Below, one piece after another: positions 24,590-32,721 of a DNA stretch of 33,295 bases. A model generated the notes under the pieces. The model ran no database searches. It saw nothing but the letters and a program-made list of their open reading frames with translations, and was not told where the DNA came from. The translations under genes were made by a program, and so were the position numbers. This DNA comes from Bordetella parapertussis (GTDB lineage: Bacteria > Pseudomonadota > Gammaproteobacteria > Burkholderiales > Burkholderiaceae_B), in NCBI GenBank assembly GCA_945872285.1, contig CAMBZR010000034.1, positions 1 to 33,295 on the forward strand. The letters are read 5' to 3'. Positions within the stretch are counted from its first letter, which is position 1. Each line of letters starts with the position of its first letter.

Positions 24590-25600
24590 ATGAAAGCTCT
24601 GATGAATAAGATATTGCGTGTGGGTCTGTTAGGTCTTGCGTTCGCTTCAAGTGTTGCGATGGCACAGTCTGCGATCTGTTACAACTGCCCGCCTGAGTGG
24701 GCTGACTGGGGTTCGCAACTCAAGGCAATCAAGGCTAAAACCGGAATCACCGTACCTCCTGATAATAAAAATTCTGGCCAGTCTCTGGCGCAACTTGTTG
24801 CTGAAAAGGCTAGTCCAGTTGCAGACGTCACATACCTTGGAGTGACCTTTGGTATCCAGGCGGCGGCCGATGGGGTCGTTACGCCCTTCAAGCCTGCGGC
24901 CTGGAATGACATTCCAGATGCATTGAAAGACCCCGCCGGTAATTGGTTTACGATTCATTCGGGCACCTTAGGATTGATGGTCAACGTAGATGCCCTGAAA
25001 GGTAAGCCTATTCCTCAGTCATGGGCTGACTTGCTTAAGCCTGAGTACAAAGGATTGATTGGCTATCTGGATCCGGCCTCGGCCTTCGTAGGCTATGTTG
25101 GCGCGGTGGCGATCAATCAGGCACGCGGTGGTTCGCTTGATAACTTTGGTCCAGCGATTGAGTATTTCACAGCGCTCAAAAAGAATGAGCCAATCGTCCC
25201 TAAGCAAACGTCTTATGCTCGCGTGCTGTCGGGCGAAATTGCGATCTTGCTGGATTACGATTTCAATGCCTATCGCGCAAAGTACAAAGACAAGGCGAAC
25301 GTGGCCTTTGTGATTCCTGCTGAGGGCACCTTGGTGGTGCCTTACGTGATGAGCCTCGTGAACAAAGGCCCAAATGCCGAGAACGGTAAAAAAGTTCTTG
25401 ATTTTGTGCTGTCTGACGAGGGGCAAGCACTTTGGGCAAACGCTTATCTGCGCCCCGTGAGAGCCTCGGCTGTCCCTGCAGAGGTACAAGCCCGCTTCTT
25501 ACCCGCAGCAGACTATGCGCGTGCCAAGACTGTCGATTACGGTCAAATGGCGAAAGTGCAAAAGATGTTTTCAGAACGGTATTTGAAAGACGTGCAATAA
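24590..25600 (+). CDS. Periplasmic solute-binding protein of a spermidine/iron-type ABC importer
   Basis: A 336-aa type II binding protein related to the PotD/FbpA/AfuA group, with a signal peptide ending near MAQS (about residue 25). The mature N-terminus has CYNCPPEW, a Cys pair that may form a disulfide. ADVTYLGVTFGIQAA and WADLLKPEYKGLIGYLDP are family-typical blocks. The chosen ATG at 24590 has GAGGG 8 nt upstream; the frame is open to 24479, but that would place 37 residues before the signal peptide. It heads an operon ending in a GpdQ-like phosphodiesterase. 2-Aminoethylphosphonate importers of the PhnSTUV/AepX type belong to the same broad family, so either a phosphonate or a glycerophosphodiester is possible. 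Confidence 0.82.
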   Translation: MKALMNKILRVGLLGLAFASSVAMAQSAICYNCPPEWADWGSQLKAIKAKTGITVPPDNKNSGQSLAQLVAEKASPVADVTYLGVTFGIQAAADGVVTPFKPAAWNDIPDALKDPAGNWFTIHSGTLGLMVNVDALKGKPIPQSWADLLKPEYKGLIGYLDPASAFVGYVGAVAINQARGGSLDNFGPAIEYFTALKKNEPIVPKQTSYARVLSGEIAILLDYDFNAYRAKYKDKANVAFVIPAEGTLVVPYVMSLVNKGPNAENGKKVLDFVLSDEGQALWANAYLRPVRASAVPAEVQARFLPAADYARAKTVDYGQMAKVQKMFSERYLKDVQ

Positions 25601-25631
25601 GTTCGCTTGCCGCTGATACCGTAAGTACGAG

Positions 25632-26441
25632 GTGGTCACGCTCTCTGCACAACGACTGGCCTGTTTGATGCCAGTCGTTGTGATTTTTTTTGCGTGTTGG
25701 TTATTACCCATGGCTTGGCTCGTAGCTTTGCCTGCTCAAAAAGGCTGGGAAACTTACTTTGCTATTTTTACTTACCCTCGCTATTGGTTGAGTCTGTTGA
25801 ATACCGTTTGGCTGTCGCTGCTAGTCACTGTCTTGACACTTATCCTGGGCGGTGCAGTTGGAATTTTTTTAGCACGTCACAAGTTTGCGGGGCGCGGCAT
25901 ATTACTTTCACTTTTAACCCTGCCCTTGTCTTTTCCTGGAGTGATTATTGGTTTTTTTATGATTCTGTTAGGCGGGCGTCAGGGGTTGATCGCTGATCTG
26001 TCTGAAGCCTTGGGGGCAGGGCGCCTGACACTTGCCTACGGCTTCTTGGGCCTCTTTCTGGCGTATTTGTATTTTTCGTTACCGCGTGCAATCGCCACCT
26101 ATACGGCCGCCGCTGAGAAAATGGATCTGGCACTTGAAGAGGCTGCCAGAACCTTAGGGGCCACACGTTATGCAATCGTGCGCGATGTCTGGCTGCCAGA
26201 ATTAGCACCAACAACACTCGCTTGCGCCGCAATTGTTTTTGCAACCTCGATGGGTGCCTTTGGTACGGCCTTTACACTGGCGACCAAGTTTGAAGTATTG
26301 CCGATCACGATCTATTCTGAGTTTACAAATTACGCTAACTTTGCGTTAGCCGCGTCGCTTTCGATCGCGCTAGGCTTGGTCACCTGGGTGGTGATGTATG
26401 TGGCAAGGCGTTACTCAGATTCTGCGACGGTATTAGGGTAA
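25632..26441 (+). CDS. ABC importer permease 1 (PotB/ThiP type)
   Basis: A 269-aa inner-membrane permease with six hydrophobic segments, the first at residues about 8-34. The EAA loop is EEAARTLGATRYAIVRDVWLPEL near residues 178-200, as in spermidine- and iron-type importers. The start is uncertain: a GTG at 25632 opens the frame 31 nt after the binding-protein stop, but AGGTGG there could instead serve as a ribosome-binding site, and an ATG at 25668 is the first ATG. It works with the second permease. Confidence 0.82.
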   Translation: MVTLSAQRLACLMPVVVIFFACWLLPMAWLVALPAQKGWETYFAIFTYPRYWLSLLNTVWLSLLVTVLTLILGGAVGIFLARHKFAGRGILLSLLTLPLSFPGVIIGFFMILLGGRQGLIADLSEALGAGRLTLAYGFLGLFLAYLYFSLPRAIATYTAAAEKMDLALEEAARTLGATRYAIVRDVWLPELAPTTLACAAIVFATSMGAFGTAFTLATKFEVLPITIYSEFTNYANFALAASLSIALGLVTWVVMYVARRYSDSATVLG

Positions 26442-26444
26442 GTG

Positions 26445-27251
26445 ATGGCACAGACACACTCGCCCCATCGATTTCCCGTGACCTTAGCGCTGCTAACGAC
26501 TCTTGTGACGCTGTTTATGCTCACCCCAATGGTTTTATCCATCACGGCTGGTTTGGTGAACAATTATTCACAAGGTTTGGCCAGTGGGCTGACGACTCGC
26601 TGGCTTGAACAAGTGTGGGAAGGCTATGGCGATACGGTGTTGTGGTCGTTGGCAATCGCCAGTTCGTGTGCGCTGATCACCACCATCGTTGGTGTTCCTT
26701 GCGCGTACGCCTTGGCCAGAACCCGCTCGCGTTGGGCGCGTTTGTTTGAAGAGCTCTTGATTTTGCCCGTGGCGGTACCTGGCTTGGCGACGGGCTTGGC
26801 TCTGATTCTGGTGTACGGTCAGTTTCGTAGTTTTCGGCAAAGCTTTTTATTTATTCTAGTCGGCCACGTCGTGTTCACGTTGCCATTTGTGGTGCGCACG
26901 GTTTCGTCAGCTTTCGCAAATCGAGAACTAGTCGCGATTGAAGAGGCGGCGCGTACGTTGGGCGCTGGGTTTTCGCGTCGCTTGTTAGGCGTGTTGATCC
27001 CCGCAGTGATGCCAGCCATCATCGCCAGTGCTTTAATGGTTTTTACCTTGTCCGTGGGCGAGTTCAATTTAACCTGGATGTTACACACCCCCTTAACGCG
27101 CACCTTGCCGGTTGGCTTGGCCGACAGCTATGCCTCGATGCGTATTGAGGTGGGCTCTGCCTACACGCTCATTTTTTTTATCGTTGTGCTGCCTCTCTTG
27201 TGGGGCTTACAAGTGATCGCCAACGAGGTTCAAAAGCGCTATGGAACTTGA
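26445..27251 (+). CDS. ABC importer permease 2 (PotC type)
   Basis: A 268-aa inner-membrane permease with six helices and an EAA loop, IEEAARTLGAGFSRRLLGVLIPAVMP, near residue 165. The ATG at 26445 lies 3 nt after the first permease stop, with AGGG upstream; a GTG at 26442 is also in frame. Its last 11 bases overlap the ATPase gene. Two distinct permeases with one ATPase gene is the usual composition of this importer type. Confidence 0.85.
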   Translation: MAQTHSPHRFPVTLALLTTLVTLFMLTPMVLSITAGLVNNYSQGLASGLTTRWLEQVWEGYGDTVLWSLAIASSCALITTIVGVPCAYALARTRSRWARLFEELLILPVAVPGLATGLALILVYGQFRSFRQSFLFILVGHVVFTLPFVVRTVSSAFANRELVAIEEAARTLGAGFSRRLLGVLIPAVMPAIIASALMVFTLSVGEFNLTWMLHTPLTRTLPVGLADSYASMRIEVGSAYTLIFFIVVLPLLWGLQVIANEVQKRYGT

Positions 27252-28293
27252 ACGCACTGCAGTACAAATTAGTCAGTGCGCCAAGACTTATCCTGACGGC
27301 ACACAAGGCTTATTGCCGTCCTCGCTTGATGTGTATCCTGGCGAGGTCTTGGCGTTGCTCGGGCCCTCTGGTTGCGGTAAAACCACGCTGTTAAGACTCG
27401 TCGCTGGCCTTGAACGGGTTGATCAAGGGGGCGTGATACGGTTTGGTGCGCAAGAGGTGACGCATGTGCCCGTTGAACGCCGCCAGATCGGGATGGTGTT
27501 TCAGCATTACGCACTTTTTCCACAAATGACCGTTCAGGCCAATATTGGGTATGGGTTGCGAATCAGGGGCACCAGCGCACAGCAACTCAAGCAGACTGTG
27601 GGTGAATTGATTGACTTAGTGCAACTCAAGGGGCTAGAGCATAAGCGACCCGCAGAACTGTCTGGTGGGCAACGCCAACGCGTTGCGCTCGCACGTGCCG
27701 TGGCGGTGCGTCCAAAAGTTTTATTGCTCGATGAGCCACTCACCGCGTTAGATGCCAAGCTAAAAGTGACGCTACGCGATGAGTTAGCAGACTTGCTGCG
27801 CCGTCTTGGCGTGACAACGATTCATGTCACGCATGACCAGCAAGAGGCGTTGGCAATTGCGGATCGCCTAGCGGTGATGCGAAGTGGAAAAATCATCCAA
27901 GTGGGGCAGGGCGAGGAACTCTATCGAAATCCTAAACACACATTTGTGGCTGAGTTTCTGGGGCGTATTAATCGCTTGCAGCGGACACCCGAAGATATCG
28001 CACACGACACCGTAACATTTGCTCAGACAGCAGTGCCTTGTCCGCATGGTCCTTGGCCTGAACTGTTTGTACGCCCGGAGGATATTCAATTGAAACCGTT
28101 AAGCTTGAGTCAACCCGCGGGGCGTATCACTCAGCGGAATTTTTTAGGAGACCGCATTCATTACCGCCTGGAAGTGATGGGCCAGGCGACACTCGCGGCC
28201 GAAGCACACCGCGACAGCCCTTACCTCGTCGGCGAGCGCGTCTCGTTTACCATCGCCACCGAACACTTCATGCCTTGTGAGAGCGACGAATGA
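27241..28293 (+). CDS. ABC importer ATPase (PotA/UgpC-like, TOBE domain)
   Basis: A 350-aa ATPase. It has Walker A GPSGCGKTT near residue 41, Q-loop FQHYALFP, signature LSGGQRQR near residue 140, Walker B LLLDEP and switch His in VTHD. The C-terminal 110 residues form a TOBE-type regulatory domain (LFVRPEDIQL, GRITQRNFLGDRIHYRLEV). It overlaps the permease by 11 nt and the phosphodiesterase by 4 nt (ATGA), so the whole set is one coupled operon. Members transport polyamines, iron, 2-aminoethylphosphonate or sn-glycerol-3-phosphate. Confidence 0.9.
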   Translation: MELERTAVQISQCAKTYPDGTQGLLPSSLDVYPGEVLALLGPSGCGKTTLLRLVAGLERVDQGGVIRFGAQEVTHVPVERRQIGMVFQHYALFPQMTVQANIGYGLRIRGTSAQQLKQTVGELIDLVQLKGLEHKRPAELSGGQRQRVALARAVAVRPKVLLLDEPLTALDAKLKVTLRDELADLLRRLGVTTIHVTHDQQEALAIADRLAVMRSGKIIQVGQGEELYRNPKHTFVAEFLGRINRLQRTPEDIAHDTVTFAQTAVPCPHGPWPELFVRPEDIQLKPLSLSQPAGRITQRNFLGDRIHYRLEVMGQATLAAEAHRDSPYLVGERVSFTIATEHFMPCESDE

Positions 28294-29114
28294 GCACACT
28301 CTTTATTCAGTTGACCGATCTGCATATTCGCGAACCTGGCCGTTTGGCGTATGGTCGCCTCGACACCGCACCTTATTTGCATCGTGCGGTACAGACCATT
28401 GAACACTTGCGCCAAAAACCTCAAGCGGTAGTGTTGACTGGTGATTTGACCGATTTTGGACGACCTGCAGAGTACGCACACTTGCGCGATTGCCTTGCAC
28501 CCTTGAGCGTGCCGTATTACTTGCTACCAGGTAACCATGACGACGCCACACAGATGCGTGCGGCCTTTCCTGAGCACACATACCTAGGCGAGTCGGGCTT
28601 TGTGCAATACACCGTGCAACTCGGGCCGGTGCGCCTGATTACATTGGACACCACTGTTGCCAAACAAAGTCACGGAGCCCTCTGTGCGAAACGTTTGGCT
28701 TGGCTCGAAGACACACTGAACGACTCAAAAGATATGCCAGTCGTGATTGCGATGCATCATCCACCGTTCAAGACCTTAATTGGTCATATGGATCAGATTG
28801 GTTTATTGCAGGGTGCGGCAGAACTTGAAACACTTGTTGCAAAGTATTCAAACATCGAACGCGTCATTTGCGGTCATTTGCACCGCGCGATCGACGTACG
28901 GTTCGGCGCAACAATCGCGTCAACGTCTCCTGCGCCCGCCCATCAAGTTGCCTTAGATCTCGACCCTGAAGCCGCTTCACAATGGATACTCGAGCCCGGT
29001 AGCGTCAAGGTCTACGCTTGGGACCCCGAGCGTGGCGTCGTCAGCCACCAAATGCCCTGCGGCACCTTCGAAGGGCCTTACCCCTTTCATGACGGCGGCA
29101 AACTCATCGATTGA
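28290..29114 (+). CDS. GpdQ-like class III phosphodiesterase
   Basis: A 274-aa calcineurin-type binuclear phosphodiesterase resembling Enterobacter GpdQ and Rv0805. Metal ligands by position are D10 and H12 (LTDLHI), D52 (TGDLTD), N82-H83 (GNHDD), H156-H157 (MHHPP), H196 and H198 (GHLH). GpdQ cleaves glycerophosphodiesters to glycerol 3-phosphate and also accepts other phosphodiesters and phosphonate monoesters. The protein has no signal peptide and is coupled by ATGA to an importer ATPase, so it likely hydrolyses the imported compound in the cytoplasm. A cyclic-nucleotide phosphodiesterase role (CpdA-like) is possible but the operon argues for nutrient use. Confidence 0.85.
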   Translation: MSTLFIQLTDLHIREPGRLAYGRLDTAPYLHRAVQTIEHLRQKPQAVVLTGDLTDFGRPAEYAHLRDCLAPLSVPYYLLPGNHDDATQMRAAFPEHTYLGESGFVQYTVQLGPVRLITLDTTVAKQSHGALCAKRLAWLEDTLNDSKDMPVVIAMHHPPFKTLIGHMDQIGLLQGAAELETLVAKYSNIERVICGHLHRAIDVRFGATIASTSPAPAHQVALDLDPEAASQWILEPGSVKVYAWDPERGVVSHQMPCGTFEGPYPFHDGGKLID

Positions 29115-29139
29115 ACATCGGTATGACCTGTGAGTGCTC

Positions 29140-29340
29140 GTTACGGGGCAGTGCCGCAGAGTGCCTGGGTGGGCTGTCTTGTCTTGCCGAGGTTTGCGCA
29201 GGCTGGACGGATGAAGGCGACCCTTGTCTGAGCGAAGCGAGTTTGGGTCGCCGCCGTCCAGACAAGCACGCCGAGGGCAGTCCGCAAAGCGGACCAAGAC
29301 AATCTGCCCACCCAGGCACTCTGCGGCACTGTCCCGTAAC
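29140..29340. repeat. 201-bp inverted repeat in a convergent intergenic region
   Basis: The 35-nt end arms 29140-29174 and 29306-29340 are reverse complements at 34 of 35 positions; the one exception would be a G-U pair in RNA. Inside are further pairs: GTCTTG with CAAGAC, CTGGACGG (29203-29210) with CCGTCCAG (29254-29261), GGCGACCC (29216-29223) with GGGTCGCC (29245-29252), and a small hairpin GTCCGC-AAA-GCGGAC (29280-29294). The result is a branched cruciform or RNA. It fills the gap between genes ending at 29114 and 29370, and may be a dispersed MITE-like element and/or a bidirectional terminator. No protein-coding signal is credible here. Confidence 0.8.
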
Positions 29341-29369
29341 CCTCGAAGACAACAGCCTAAAACAAAAGC

Positions 29370-30236
29370 TTAGAACGACAGCGTCTGCCCTTCAGTCATC
29401 GGAACAATCTTGACCGAGCTACCCTTCATCGCAGCCTGAAACTCAGCCAGCGTGCCGGGAGTCAGAGGATTTGAGTTGTAATGCATCGGGATCACCATCT
29501 TGGGCTTGATCCAAGTTTTCAACGCAAACGCAGCGTCCTCAGGATCCATCGTGAAGTTGCCACCGATTGGAATTAACACCAGATCAGGCTTGTAGTGCTC
29601 AGCGATGAACTGCATATCACCAAACAAGCCCGTATCACCCATGTGCCAAATCTTGAAGCCGTTTTCGAGTTCAATGATGTAACCCATTGCTTCACCAGCG
29701 GGGTGCGATTCATTCTTGCTCGTGAGTGGATTGTTCCAGACAATTAAAGAAGAATGCTCAGCTTTAACCGCAGTCACCTTGATGCCAGGCGACGGTTTGA
29801 CGTTACCCGTCTTATTAAAACGGTGACCCAAGTCTGCAGGAATCATGCCAAGCGTAATGAGTGGCGTCACCATATCAGCGGGGCCATACAATTTGGTCTT
29901 ATTCAAAATCGCCAGCGCTGGAGCGTCACCTAAATGATCAACGTGCGCGTGCGTGACCAGCAAGATATCAATCTTGCCTAACGCCGATAGATCAGCTTTG
30001 TAGTTAGCTGGCGCTTTAGGGCCCCCTTTAATCCAAGGGTCAACCACAATCAGTTTGCCGCCTGGGGACACGATGCGAAAGCCAGCTTGCCCCAGCCATT
30101 GCATTTCGACTTTTGAAGCTGCGGCTGTTGTCGTTGTGGGTGCAGCAGTTTGTGCAATCGCAAGCGAGCTAGTTAAGAGTGACAAGGTCGTCGCGGCGAT
30201 GGCACAGGAAATCTTAAATTTTTTTTGGATCTTCAT
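29370..30236 (-). CDS. Secreted metallo-beta-lactamase-fold hydrolase (UPF0173-like)
   Basis: A 288-aa MBL-fold protein with a signal peptide (residues about 1-28, ending SLAIAQ) and a Thr/Ala linker before the domain. Metal motifs are THAHVDHLGD near residue 95, the His in AEHSS, GDTGLFGD near residue 200 and the late MHYNSNP. This is the UPF0173 metal-dependent hydrolase type, whose substrates are mostly unknown. Most members are cytoplasmic, so export is a notable variation. It is the last gene of the catabolic operon, 12 nt after the acyl-CoA ligase. I see no relation to the PhnP subfamily of MBL proteins beyond the fold. Confidence 0.8.
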   Translation of the reverse strand: MKIQKKFKISCAIAATTLSLLTSSLAIAQTAAPTTTTAAASKVEMQWLGQAGFRIVSPGGKLIVVDPWIKGGPKAPANYKADLSALGKIDILLVTHAHVDHLGDAPALAILNKTKLYGPADMVTPLITLGMIPADLGHRFNKTGNVKPSPGIKVTAVKAEHSSLIVWNNPLTSKNESHPAGEAMGYIIELENGFKIWHMGDTGLFGDMQFIAEHYKPDLVLIPIGGNFTMDPEDAAFALKTWIKPKMVIPMHYNSNPLTPGTLAEFQAAMKGSSVKIVPMTEGQTLSF

Positions 30237-30248
30237 AGAGTACTCTTT

Positions 30249-31937
30249 TTAAAGTGAGAGGGAACGAGCTTGTATACGTGCAAGCACATCTGCACTTAAC
30301 ACATGCCTGCGAATCTTGCCTGTTGGAGTAAACGGTAGTTCATCATAAAATTCGAGCATCTCGGGCAGCTTATAGTCAGCGACCTGGCCCTTGAGCGAAG
30401 CAATGACTTCAGCCAAAGTTAATTGTGCACCGGGTTTTAATACAATGCAAAGACAATTTTTTTCGCCCAGACGTTGGTCGTTCACCCCCACGATCGCAGC
30501 ATGTAACACCGCGGGCAGGGCGTAAAGAAATTCTTCAATTTCACGCGGAAAATACTTTTTACCCCCGCGGTTAATCATTTCTTTGCGACGTCCGACAATC
30601 ATGATGTTGCCGGCCGGATCGACATATTTACCAAGGTCGCCGGTTCTGAACCAGTCATCCTCGGTAAAGAGTTCTTTATTGGCGGTGGGGTTATTGAAAT
30701 AGCCCAAATGTACCGATGGCCCAAAAGCCGCAATTTCGCCTTCGGCACCGTACGGCACATCGTTGCCGGCTTCGTCGATGAGGCGAAGTTCCATCTGCCC
30801 AACGATGCGACCAATCGTACCGTTCACTTTTTCGGGGTCGTCTTCAAAGCGAGTGAAGGTGTGAAAGCCAGTCTCGAGCATGCCATACAGTTCAAGCAAG
30901 TGACCCTTCATATGCGTTTGATAGTCACGAATCGTTTCGATCGCTGCCGAGGCACCACCCGTAATCACCACACGTAAAGACGAGCAATCATATTTTTTAA
31001 AATCAGGCACATTCATGATTGCCAATAATGAAGCGGGTGCTGTCGGAATAAAGCTAGCTCGATGCTGCTCGATCAAGGCGAGCGCCCGTTCGGCCTGAAA
31101 GCGTTCCATCAAGACTGCCCGCGCACCGCTCATGACCGTTTGCAGCAAACTTAAGTAGCCCCAGTTCAAACCCACGGGTAACCAGATCAGTAGCACGTCA
31201 TCGGCTGTGACGTGCATTTCGGTATTGAGGACTTCAGCGGCGTACAAAGTGCTGTTAAAGCTATGCATCACGCCCTTGGGATCGCCGGTTGTGCCAGAGG
31301 TAAAGGCCATGCGCATCACCGCGTCGGGGCTCATGTGTACGCGGTCAGTCGCACTTAAGGGCGAAAAAGCGGCCAGACCTTGCTCAAGCGAATGAACATT
31401 TGCCACCGAAGTTGGCCCCGAAACGATCACAGTTGTTAAGCCCGGCAAGCTTGGACGCAAGTCGTCAATCATGGCCGCGTAGTCAAAGCCTTTAAAGTTT
31501 GACGCGCATACAAACGCTTTGCTCTTTGAAAAACGCAAAATGTATTCGACTTCGCGACGTCTAAAATCGGGGCTGATTTTATTGGCGATGGCGCCAAGCA
31601 GTTCGAGCGAAAAAAACACAATCGGAAACTCAACACGATTTGGAAACTGCAGCGTGACGACATCACCTGCGCCGATCCCGATGCTTTTAAAAAATGCGGC
31701 GCAGCGCTCGACCTGCTCTTTGAGTTGACCGTAGGTCAGGCTTCGCGTTTCGTCGCTAAAGACTATGCGCTCTGGGTGCTCTGCGGCGCGTTGCACGATG
31801 AAATCATAAAACGTGACGTCGTGCCAACCCTTGCTGGCGATATAGCGCTCGCGCAAGGCGGGGGTGAGCCGCGTTTGATATTGTGGCGTGGTGTACAAGG
31901 CCGGCTGCGCGCTGATTGAACGTTTGAAATCAGCCAT
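30249..31937 (-). CDS. Acyl-CoA ligase (class I adenylate-forming)
   Basis: A 562-aa acyl-AMP/CoA ligase. Motifs include the P-loop TSGTTGDPKG (residues 213-222), the YGMLETG motif with the Glu after the loop, DWFRTGDLG (core Asp), VGRRKEMINRGGKKYFPREIEE (hinge) and PTGKIRRHVL with the catalytic Lys near the C-terminus. The ATG at 31937 lies 4 nt after the SDR stop; a longer open frame to 32126 runs through the SDR gene and is an artefact. The neighbours are an amidohydrolase and an SDR, suggesting degradation of a cyclic or aromatic acid; the acid cannot be named from sequence. Confidence 0.87.
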   Translation of the reverse strand: MADFKRSISAQPALYTTPQYQTRLTPALRERYIASKGWHDVTFYDFIVQRAAEHPERIVFSDETRSLTYGQLKEQVERCAAFFKSIGIGAGDVVTLQFPNRVEFPIVFFSLELLGAIANKISPDFRRREVEYILRFSKSKAFVCASNFKGFDYAAMIDDLRPSLPGLTTVIVSGPTSVANVHSLEQGLAAFSPLSATDRVHMSPDAVMRMAFTSGTTGDPKGVMHSFNSTLYAAEVLNTEMHVTADDVLLIWLPVGLNWGYLSLLQTVMSGARAVLMERFQAERALALIEQHRASFIPTAPASLLAIMNVPDFKKYDCSSLRVVITGGASAAIETIRDYQTHMKGHLLELYGMLETGFHTFTRFEDDPEKVNGTIGRIVGQMELRLIDEAGNDVPYGAEGEIAAFGPSVHLGYFNNPTANKELFTEDDWFRTGDLGKYVDPAGNIMIVGRRKEMINRGGKKYFPREIEEFLYALPAVLHAAIVGVNDQRLGEKNCLCIVLKPGAQLTLAEVIASLKGQVADYKLPEMLEFYDELPFTPTGKIRRHVLSADVLARIQARSLSL

Positions 31938-31941
31938 TTTT

Positions 31942-32721
31942 TTAGCGTAGTGCGCGTAACAGACCGCCATCGACCGGAATCGTGCAGCCAGTGATGTATG
32001 AGCCCGCCGGCGAAACCAACAAAGCCACGAGGTTTGCAATATCGGCCGTTGAACCAATGCGACCCAGCGGAATCTCTGTGATGAGCTTCGCGCGCACGGC
32101 CTCAGGGCTTTCAGTGCCAGACGCAAAAACTTTTTGTAGACGATCGGTATCGATGTAGCCCGGGCAGATGGTGTTGACGTTGATCCCGTATCGCGCGATT
32201 TCTAGTGATAAGGTCTTTGCATAGCCGATTAAGCCTGCCCACGTAGCAACCGAAAGTGCAAAACCTGCGATGGGCTGAATTGCCGAAATCGCCGAGATAT
32301 TTAAAATACTGCCACCGCCCGCTGCTGTTAAGTGCGGCAGGGCCGAGCGCACCATCCGAATCACACTAAATAGGTTTTGTTCAATCGCTTTTTGCCAGGC
32401 GACGTCGTCAAACGAGTCGATCGCGCCGAGCGGTGGCGCGCCATCGTTGTTGACTAAAATGTCTAGTCTGCCAAACGCATCGATGGCGGCCTTCACGATG
32501 CGCGCGCTATCGTCCTTGTCGCGAATATCAGCAGCTACCGGCAACACCCGAGCGTCGTACTTGCGCACGAGCTCTGCCGCTGCTTGCTCGAGCTTGGGCA
32601 GTCGGCGCGCGAAGATCACCAGATCTGCGCCTTCGTGCGCCAGCTGGTTGGCGATGCCCAAACCAATCCCCATACTCGCGCCGCCTACGATCGCGACCTT
32701 ACCCTTTAGTCCTAAATCCAT
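31942..32721 (-). CDS. SDR-family protein lacking the canonical YxxxK catalytic pair
   Basis: A 259-aa classical-size short-chain dehydrogenase. The NAD(P) motif is GGASMGIG (residues 13-20), followed by ADIRD, NNDG instead of NNAG (residues 91-94), N116 and the catalytic Ser region NISAIS. Where Y-x-x-x-K is expected (about residues 156-160) the sequence is LSVAT, so both Tyr and Lys are absent; GYAKTLSLE and the INVNTICPGYIDTD block follow normally. A subgroup of SDRs with this change exists, and their chemistry is unclear. The ATG overlaps the amidohydrolase stop by 1 nt (TAATG). Confidence 0.85.
   Translation of the reverse strand: MDLGLKGKVAIVGGASMGIGLGIANQLAHEGADLVIFARRLPKLEQAAAELVRKYDARVLPVAADIRDKDDSARIVKAAIDAFGRLDILVNNDGAPPLGAIDSFDDVAWQKAIEQNLFSVIRMVRSALPHLTAAGGGSILNISAISAIQPIAGFALSVATWAGLIGYAKTLSLEIARYGINVNTICPGYIDTDRLQKVFASGTESPEAVRAKLITEIPLGRIGSTADIANLVALLVSPAGSYITGCTIPVDGGLLRALR

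Noticed and set aside
29104..29352. Short open frames on both strands across the large inverted repeat
   Set aside because: They follow from the symmetry of the repeat; no ribosome-binding site or family similarity was seen.
30249..32126. A 625-aa version of the acyl-CoA ligase starting at 32126
   Set aside because: The first 63 codons run antisense-free but out of frame through the SDR coding sequence and show no family similarity; the ligase-like sequence begins at MADFKRS (31937).
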